Shown: piece after piece, positions 58,721 to 64,000 of the stretch
Layout: the number at the start of each line of letters is the position of its first letter
Numbering within the stretch: position 1 is the first letter of the stretch
Assembly: GCF_006717045.1 (NCBI RefSeq)
Contig: NZ_VFPH01000002.1
Span: forward strand, 558,001-622,000
Length of the DNA: 64,000 nucleotides
Source: Pseudonocardia cypriaca
GTDB taxonomy: Bacteria > Actinomycetota > Actinomycetes > Mycobacteriales > Pseudonocardiaceae
Direction: 5' to 3'
Made by a program: the position numbers and the translations under genes
The notes under the pieces: model-generated
Databases searched by the model: none
Told to the model about the DNA's origin: nothing
What the model saw: the letters and a program-made list of their open reading frames with translations, nothing else

Positions 58721-60199
58721 ATGACGACATCCTTGGAAGAGCTGAAACTCTTCATCGGCGGCAAGCCGGTCGACGCCCGCTCGGGCCGCACGTTCGAGTC
58801 GCAGAACCCCTACACCGGCCGGCCCTGGGCACGCCTCGCCGATGGCGGTCCGGAGGACGTCGACGAGGCCGTGGCCGCCGCCCGCTCCGCCTTCGAGGGC
58901 GAGTGGGGACGGATGACGGGTTTCCAGCGGGCCGCGATCCTGCGCAGGTGCGGGGACGCGATCGCCGCGAACGCCGAGCGGCTGGCCCGGCTGGAGGTCA
59001 ACGACTCGGGCAAGCTGCTGCGCGAGATGCTCGGCCAGCTGAACAGCCTGCCGCAGTGGTACTACTACTTCGCGGGGCTGGCCGACAAGGTCGAGGGCCG
59101 CACCGTGCCGCCGGTCAACCCGAACTACTTCGGCTTCACCACTCGGGAACCGATCGGCGTCGTCGGCGCGATCACGCCGTGGAACTCGCCGCTCCTGCTG
59201 CTGACCTTCAAGCTCGCCCCCGCGCTGGCCGCCGGTTGCACGATGGTGGCCAAGCCGTCGGAGCACTCCCCCGCTTCTACCGTCGTGTTCGCCGAGATCC
59301 TGCACGAGGCGGGTCTCCCGGCGGGCGTGCTGAACGTCGTCACCGGTTTGCACCGCGCGACCGGCGAGGCGCTCGCCTCGCACCGGGGTGTGGACAAGAT
59401 CGCGTTCACCGGGTCGACGGCCACAGGTGCCAAGGTCGCGCAGGCCGCGGCGGCGAACCTCAACCGGGTCACCCTGGAGCTGGGTGGGAAGTCGCCGCAG
59501 ATCGTCTTCCCCGACGCCGATCTCGACGCCGCCGCCAACGGCCTCGTCGCGGGGGTCTTCGCCGCTACCGGCCAGACCTGCATGGCGGGCTCGCGCCTGA
59601 TCGTGCATGCCGCCGTCCACGACGCGCTGATCGAGAAGGTCGTCGCCCGCGCCAACTCGATCGAGCTGGGCGACCCCACCGCCGCCGAGACCGAGATGGG
59701 CCCGGTGGCCAACCGACCGCAGTACGAGAAGGTCCTGTCCTACCTGGAGGGCGCGGCCGCCGAGGGGGCCACCTTCGCCTGCGGCGGTGAGCCCGACGCC
59801 GAGCGCGGAGGCCTGTTCGTCAAGCCCACCGTCGTCACGAACGTGACCCCGGAGAACACCATCGTCCGCGAGGAGGTGTTCGGCCCCGTGCTCGCCGCTT
59901 ACACCTTCCGAGACGAGGACGAGGCCCTCAAGCTCGCCAACGACACCCCCTACGGCCTGGCCGGCGCTGTCTGGACCAAGGACGTGCACCGGGCCCACCG
60001 GGTCGCCGCGAAGCTCCGCGCCGGCACCGTGTGGATCAACGCGTACCGCGTGGTGTCCCCCGCCATGCCGTTCGGTGGCTTCGGCGCGAGCGGCATCGGG
60101 CGCGAGAACGGCATCGACGCGATCAACGAGTACACCGAGAACAAGTCCGTGTTCGTCGAGCTCACCGGCGGCACCCGCGACCCGTTCCAGCTGGGCTGA
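58721..60199 (+). CDS. aldehyde dehydrogenase
   Basis: This 492-residue NAD(P)-dependent aldehyde dehydrogenase has GVVGAITPWNSPLLLLTFKL (about 145-164), KPSEHSPASTVVFAEILHEA, AFTGSTATGAKVAQAAAANL, the catalytic Glu in LELGGKSPQIVFPDADL and the catalytic Cys in ATGQTCMAGSRLIVHAAVHD. Its overall pattern (ETDYYxxLADKVEGRTVP-like LADKVEGRTVPPVNPNYFGF) resembles the enzymes oxidising the ring-opened aldehyde/hydroxybutyrolactone in N-heterocycle pathways such as TgnC, but generic aldehyde dehydrogenase is the safe name. It is the first gene of the operon with the monooxygenase and lyase. Confidence 0.88.
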   Translation: MTTSLEELKLFIGGKPVDARSGRTFESQNPYTGRPWARLADGGPEDVDEAVAAARSAFEGEWGRMTGFQRAAILRRCGDAIAANAERLARLEVNDSGKLLREMLGQLNSLPQWYYYFAGLADKVEGRTVPPVNPNYFGFTTREPIGVVGAITPWNSPLLLLTFKLAPALAAGCTMVAKPSEHSPASTVVFAEILHEAGLPAGVLNVVTGLHRATGEALASHRGVDKIAFTGSTATGAKVAQAAAANLNRVTLELGGKSPQIVFPDADLDAAANGLVAGVFAATGQTCMAGSRLIVHAAVHDALIEKVVARANSIELGDPTAAETEMGPVANRPQYEKVLSYLEGAAAEGATFACGGEPDAERGGLFVKPTVVTNVTPENTIVREEVFGPVLAAYTFRDEDEALKLANDTPYGLAGAVWTKDVHRAHRVAAKLRAGTVWINAYRVVSPAMPFGGFGASGIGRENGIDAINEYTENKSVFVELTGGTRDPFQLG

Positions 60200-60223
60200 G
60201 CCCCCTCGTCGAAGGAGACGACC

Positions 60224-61402
60224 ATGACCGCGACCGCCAACGAGCGCCTCGGGCTCGCCCCCACGGACCCGCGCCCCGCGAGCGAGACCCGCCCCCTGCA
60301 GGACCGCAGGGAGACCAACCCGCTGTTCGGCGACCAGAAGATGAAGCTGGGGCTGTTCGGCATCAACTGCTCGTACGGGCTGATCATGAGCCACGCCCCG
60401 TCGTCGTACCGGGTGACGTGGGAGCACACCAAGGAGATCGCGCAGCGCGCCGACCGCATCGGCTTCGACGTGCTCGTGCCGGTGGCCCGCTGGAAGGGGT
60501 TCGGCGGCTCCACCAACTTCAACGGCAACTGCTTCGAGACCTACACCTGGGCCGCAGGCATCGCCGAGGCGACCGAGCGGATCGGCGTCGCCGCGACCTC
60601 CCACCTGCCCACCGTGCACCCGATCGTCGCCGCCAAGGCCGCCACCACGATCGACCACATCTCCGGGGGCCGGTTCGCGCTCAACCTCGTGATGGGATGG
60701 GTGCCGCCGGAGATGGAGATGTTCGGCGGCGAGCAGCGCGAGCACGACGAGCGCTACGCCTTCGGCCAGGAGTGGATCGACTACGTCACGAGGCTGTGGA
60801 CCGAGCCCGGCTCGTTCGAGGTCGACGGGGAGCACTTCCAGGGCGCCCTGCTCGAGGCGTACCCGAAGCCCCACCAGGCGCCCCGGCCGGCCCTGCTCAA
60901 CGCCGGCAACTCGCCGGCCGGCATCGAGTTCTCCGCCCGCAACGTCGACATCAACTTCGCCTCGCTCGACACTCTGGAGAACATCAGGGCCTACACCGAC
61001 AAGGTGCGGTCGAAGGCCCGCGACGACTACCAGCGGGAGATCCAGGTCATGACATACGGCCTGGTCGTGTGCCGCGACACCGAGGACGAGGCCGAGCGCG
61101 CGTTCCAGCAGGTCGTCGACGAGGGCGACTGGGGGGCTGCCGGCAACGTCATCAAGATCGCTGGTTCCGGCGCGAGCCAGTCCTTCGACCACGCGGTCAA
61201 GAAGATGCAGGAGCGCTTCATCGCCGGCTGGGGCGGCTACCCCGTCGTCGGCACCCCGGAGCAGGTCACCGAGCAGCTCGCCGCCCTCAACGAGGCCGGC
61301 ATGCAGGGCATGATCTTCGGGCTCATCGACTACAACGAGGAGCTCGAGTACTTCGGGCACAACGTCATGCCGCTCCTGAAGGAGCTGGGTCTGCGCCACT
61401 GA
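60224..61402 (+). CDS. luciferase-like (LLM) flavin-dependent monooxygenase
   Basis: This 392-residue LLM enzyme contains KLGLFGINCSYGLIMSHAPS (about 41-60), RADRIGFDVLVPVARWKGFG, TSHLPTVHPIVAAKAATTID and HISGGRFALNLVMGWVPPEM. These blocks resemble RutA (pyrimidine oxygenase), SfnG and TgnB-type oxygenases rather than F420-dependent or alkanesulfonate enzymes. It needs reduced FMN from a partner reductase. The first 40 residues are an unusual extension before the usual start MKLGLF; an internal start at Met40 is possible. It lies 24 bases after the aldehyde dehydrogenase with AAGGAGACGACC before the ATG. Confidence 0.9.
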   Translation: MTATANERLGLAPTDPRPASETRPLQDRRETNPLFGDQKMKLGLFGINCSYGLIMSHAPSSYRVTWEHTKEIAQRADRIGFDVLVPVARWKGFGGSTNFNGNCFETYTWAAGIAEATERIGVAATSHLPTVHPIVAAKAATTIDHISGGRFALNLVMGWVPPEMEMFGGEQREHDERYAFGQEWIDYVTRLWTEPGSFEVDGEHFQGALLEAYPKPHQAPRPALLNAGNSPAGIEFSARNVDINFASLDTLENIRAYTDKVRSKARDDYQREIQVMTYGLVVCRDTEDEAERAFQQVVDEGDWGAAGNVIKIAGSGASQSFDHAVKKMQERFIAGWGGYPVVGTPEQVTEQLAALNEAGMQGMIFGLIDYNEELEYFGHNVMPLLKELGLRH

Positions 61403-61437
61403 CCCGGGCATCGGAACTGCGTCCTGGAGGTTGGACG

Positions 61438-62847
61438 ATGACCTCGACCGATGGTCGGTCCCCCTTCTCCCTGCTGCTGCATCTCGCGGGCGACGAGGAG
61501 CAGCTGGGGATCTTCTCGAAGCAGAGCTTGATCGAGAGCTGGCTCGCCGCAGAGCGGGCACTGGCCCTGGCTCAGGCCGAGCACGGCGTGATCAGCCGGG
61601 ACGACGCCGACGCGATCGTCGCCGCCGCCCGGCTGTGCAACGTCGATGACGAGACCCTCTGGAAGACCGCCCGCAGGGTCGGCTACCCGATCCTGGGTCT
61701 GGTCCGCGAGGTCTGCGCGGGGCTTCCGGCCGGTCCCGACGGCCGCGTTCACTTCGGAGCGACCACCCAGGACATCATGGACACGGGTCTCGCGCTGCAG
61801 ATGGCGCGGTCGCTGGCCGCCCTCGACCGGGCACTGGGGCGGCTCGGTGACGCTCTCGCCGGGCGGGTCGCCGAGCACGCGGGAACGGTGATGGCTGCCC
61901 GCACCCACGCCCAGCAGGCGGTCCCCACCACGTTCGGCGCCACGCTGGGCACCCTGCTCGCGCAGTTCACCCGCCAGCGTGAACGCCTCGCACAGGCCGC
62001 TCCGAGGATCGCGCTGGTGTCGCTGTTCGGCGCAGGCGGCACCGCGGCCGCGCTCGGCCCTCGCTCGGCGGAGATCCGCGCGACGGTGGCCGACCTGCTC
62101 GGCCTGCACCACACCGACGTCCCCTGGCACGTCGACCGCGACGGCGTCGCCGAGTTCGGCTGGCTGTGCACGACGGTCACAGCCACCTGCGCGAAGCTCG
62201 CCCGCAACGTCGTGGACCTCTCCCGCACCGAGATCGGCGAGGTCTTCGAGCCGTTCGAGAGCCACCGCGGCGCGTCCTCCACGATGCCGCAGAAGGTCAA
62301 TCCGATCTCCTCGGAGATCGTCATCGGGCTGGCGGGCACCGCCGGAGCCCTCACATCGTCGCTCGCCCGACTCCAGGAAGCCGGACACGAGCGGGCGGCC
62401 GGCGAGTGGCAGATCGAGTGGCAGGTCGTCCCGCAGCTCGCAGTGCTGGCCGGGACGGCACTGTCCGAGACGCTGATCATCGTCGAGGGGCTCCGGGTCG
62501 ACGCGGGGCGCATGCGCGCCAACCTCGAGCTCGACGGCGGGCTGGCGATGGCGGAGGCGCAGATGATCTCCCTCGCGGAGGCGATGGGGCGCGAGCACGC
62601 GCACGACCTCGTCTACGAGGCCGCGATCCGCGCCCGGACGACGGGCCGCACCCTGGCCGAGGTGCTGCCGGAGGTAGCCGACGAGAAGGGCAAGCGGGAC
62701 GTGTTGCCCAAGACGCTGATCGACGCCGACGCCTACGTCGGTGAGGCCGGCCGGATCGCCGACGCCGCGGTGCGCGGCTGGTCGGCCGTCCCGGCGCTCT
62801 CGCTCGTCGACACCCCGTTGCCGGAGCTCGCGTCGCGAGCCCCCTGA
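61438..62847 (+). CDS. CMLE/adenylosuccinate-lyase family enzyme (PcaB-like)
   Basis: The protein has 469 residues of the fumarase/aspartase superfamily. It contains VHFGATTQDIMDTGLALQMA (about 101-120), ARTHAQQAVPTTFGATLGTL, FGAGGTAAALGPRS, and the signature SSTMPQKVNPISSEIVIGLA with the catalytic Ser region (about 280-299). The C-terminal region has EAMGREHAHDLVYEAAIRAR. The pattern is closest to 3-carboxy-cis,cis-muconate cycloisomerase (PcaB). No other protocatechuate genes are present, so it may instead act on a ring-cleavage diacid or its amide. CTGGAGGTTGG precedes the ATG. Confidence 0.88.
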   Translation: MTSTDGRSPFSLLLHLAGDEEQLGIFSKQSLIESWLAAERALALAQAEHGVISRDDADAIVAAARLCNVDDETLWKTARRVGYPILGLVREVCAGLPAGPDGRVHFGATTQDIMDTGLALQMARSLAALDRALGRLGDALAGRVAEHAGTVMAARTHAQQAVPTTFGATLGTLLAQFTRQRERLAQAAPRIALVSLFGAGGTAAALGPRSAEIRATVADLLGLHHTDVPWHVDRDGVAEFGWLCTTVTATCAKLARNVVDLSRTEIGEVFEPFESHRGASSTMPQKVNPISSEIVIGLAGTAGALTSSLARLQEAGHERAAGEWQIEWQVVPQLAVLAGTALSETLIIVEGLRVDAGRMRANLELDGGLAMAEAQMISLAEAMGREHAHDLVYEAAIRARTTGRTLAEVLPEVADEKGKRDVLPKTLIDADAYVGEAGRIADAAVRGWSAVPALSLVDTPLPELASRAP

Positions 62848-62884
62848 AGGCTGCGTCGTCCTTGCGACCATCCGACATGGCGAC

Positions 62885-63112
62885 GACGGCACGTGGATGT
62901 GATGCGTCCGCCCCTGGCCGCTGGGAGTCGCTCGGAGAAGAACGACAACGAGTCCGAGATGAAGATCTTCCCGTGCTCGTCGTCCTTCGCGGCCCGGTCG
63001 CCGTCGATGGCGTCGACCGGGCATTTCGGCTGGCAGGCGCCGCAGTCGATGCATTCGTTCGCGTTGATGTAGCTCTTGCGCTTGCCGACGTAGATGCAGT
63101 CGACAGGACAGA
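62885..63112 (-). pseudogene. broken 7Fe-type ferredoxin gene
   Basis: The minus-strand frame reads EPVCPVDCIYVGKRKSYINA, NECIDCGACQPKCPVDAIDG and then EHGKIFISDSLSFFSERLP, matching actinobacterial FdxA from its first cluster motif onward. The normal start (MTYVIA...CVDVKDxxCIEEC) is missing; upstream the frame runs into RQ-rich residues without a start. The C-terminal part after the FFSERLP block also departs from the family. About half of one cluster's ligands are therefore lost. The break point near 63112 lies next to the receiver-domain gene, suggesting insertion or deletion there. Confidence 0.65.
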
Positions 63113-63175
63113 CGGGCTCTTGCCGATGTCTGATTCTGAACCCTGGGCTCTCACATGCAACTGCGATGGGCGATC

Positions 63176-63898
63176 ATGCCGGGTATGCAGCAGTGGACCG
63201 AGCTCATCGGGGTCGTGATTTGGCCGATCGTGGTCGTGTTCAGTGCTGTGCTGTTCCGCAGGGCGGTCCAGGACGTCCTCACCAGGGATGATGTGTCCTT
63301 CAGCGGACCTGGTGGGATTGCGTTCAGTGCCCGCCGAGCTACCGGTGCACTGCTGGATGCGGAGGAGGACAAGAACCGCAGCGCGGCCGGCGACACTCCG
63401 GGCCGTACATCTGGGGAGAGGGATGGTGCCGGTCGTCCGTCATCGGCGGTAGACGCCGCGGACCAGGTGCGCGCGGTCGGGGCCGCGGTGCGGCGGCTCG
63501 GCCGCACTCCTCGCCTGCTCTGGGTCGACGACAGGCCGAGCAACAACCGATATGAGCGCTCGGCCCTGGAGAACATGGGCATGATCGTGGACCTCAGCAC
63601 GTCGACCGGGGACGCCCAGCGCAAGCTCCAGCGCGGCGGCACGTACGACGTCGTGATCTCCGACATGGCACGCCCTGAGGACCCGCGCGCCGGCTACGTT
63701 CTGTTGGACTGGATGCGAAAGCGGGGCGACAACACCCCGTTCGTCATCTACAGCTCTTCGAACAGCGCCGACCATTACGACGAGGCCGTGCGTAGCGGCG
63801 CAATCGGGAGTACAGGACAGCCGGCCGAGCTGATCGACATGGTGCTCCGGTCTCTGCGCGACGTCCAGCCCCGCAGCCGCTGGTGGCACATGGGCTAG
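63176..63898 (+). CDS. membrane-anchored receiver-domain-like protein
   Basis: The protein has 240 residues. It contains one membrane helix (about 8-27, ELIGVVIWPIVVVFSAVLFR), a polar linker with a Ser/Gly/Ala-rich part (about 60-105) and a CheY-like domain (about 112-235): RLLWVDDRPSNNRYERSALE (acidic pocket), then YDVVISDMARPEDPRAGYVL with the phospho-acceptor-type Asp, and FVIYSSSNSADHYDEAVRSG. An N-terminal membrane anchor on a receiver domain is unusual, and no kinase is adjacent. Codon use looks less GC-biased than its neighbours. The ATG at 63176 is chosen; 63185 is also possible. Confidence 0.65.
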   Translation: MPGMQQWTELIGVVIWPIVVVFSAVLFRRAVQDVLTRDDVSFSGPGGIAFSARRATGALLDAEEDKNRSAAGDTPGRTSGERDGAGRPSSAVDAADQVRAVGAAVRRLGRTPRLLWVDDRPSNNRYERSALENMGMIVDLSTSTGDAQRKLQRGGTYDVVISDMARPEDPRAGYVLLDWMRKRGDNTPFVIYSSSNSADHYDEAVRSGAIGSTGQPAELIDMVLRSLRDVQPRSRWWHMG

Positions 63899-64000
63899 CG
63901 GAAGTTCCTCCTTGAGTAGTCACCTCCGGATGGGGGTCCTCCCGCACGGAGGTTGTCGAGGTGGAAGACCGTCGCCCACATGTGCTGGACCGGCGCCGAC
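63895..64000 (-). CDS. partial ORF at right edge, C-terminal end only
   Basis: The minus-strand frame entering from the window edge reads SAPVQHMWATVFHLDNLRAG followed by GPPSGGDYSRRNFR and a TAG at 63895-63897. It overlaps the receiver-domain stop. The amino acid make-up looks like a real protein end, but the family is not recognised. Confidence 0.3.
   Translation of the reverse strand, partial: SAPVQHMWATVFHLDNLRAGGPPSGGDYSRRNFR

Noticed and set aside
57872..61561. Very long antisense open frame opposite the AraC, aldehyde dehydrogenase and monooxygenase genes
   Set aside because: Composition is Arg/Gly/His-rich without motifs; the opposite strand carries clear enzymes. High GC makes long antisense frames common.
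1..64000. CRISPR array, insertion sequences, integrase or attachment sites
   Set aside because: No regularly spaced repeats, transposase, integrase or complete tRNA were seen.

Overview
The window is GC-rich throughout, uses GTG starts, has many four-base ATGA gene overlaps, and carries families typical of actinobacteria (DUF3040, DUF6069, PspC, LuxR-type LAL regulators, ECF sigma factor, UGSC/selenoprotein pair). It looks like a chromosomal segment from an actinomycete, most likely Pseudonocardiales (Pseudonocardia-like). That placement is inference from gene content only. I see no rRNA, CRISPR array, insertion sequence or credible tRNA.

Layout. 1-5.0 kb: a frameshifted pstB remnant, small membrane proteins (SHOCT, DUF2157, PspC) and a two-gene operon whose first gene is a UGSC-family selenoprotein: an in-frame UGA sits at the U of the UGSC motif and a hairpin follows it. 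5.0-30.7 kb: a stress-type region in which eight near-identical ECF promoters ([T/C]GTCAC[A/G]-N16-[G/T]GTCC) sit in front of a universal stress protein/dialkylglycine decarboxylase operon, a cupin/hydrolase/heme-peroxidase operon, a P-type ATPase, YceI, a patatin/glycosyltransferase operon, an epimerase/mutarotase/CBS operon, a cupin/LtrA/flavoprotein operon and, further upstream of its start, a truncated ECF41-type sigma factor gene. Two paralogous LAL regulators lie in the same region. 30.9-33.1 kb: TetR regulator, PPOX-type protein and gene remnants (methionine aminopeptidase, gamma-glutamylcyclotransferase-like). 33.1-42.4 kb: a sugar or sugar-acid oxidation cluster (aldo/keto reductases, glucose-dehydrogenase-like enzyme, UlaG-like lactonase, 2-hydroxyacid dehydrogenase, enolase-superfamily enzyme, ROK regulator). 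42.5-48.9 kb: LysR regulator, DoxX and a periplasmic molybdenum aldehyde oxidoreductase (paoABC type). 49.0-62.8 kb: a catabolic island with MHS transporter, SDR, fumarase-type lyase, succinate-semialdehyde dehydrogenase, LysR, flavin reductase, RibBA, AraC regulator, aldehyde dehydrogenase, luciferase-like monooxygenase and a CMLE-type lyase. 62.9-64 kb: a broken ferredoxin gene and a membrane-anchored receiver-domain protein.

How the parts fit. The shared ECF promoter predicts one co-regulated stress regulon in the left third, probably driven by the sigma factor at 29.6 kb. In the right part, the combination of a flavin-dependent ring-opening type monooxygenase, flavin reductase, aldehyde dehydrogenase and succinate-semialdehyde dehydrogenase matches the enzyme set known for trigonelline/pyridine ring cleavage, with RibBA as a plausible flavin supplier. 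The substrate is unproven. The scattered gene remnants suggest a region undergoing repeated deletion and rearrangement.
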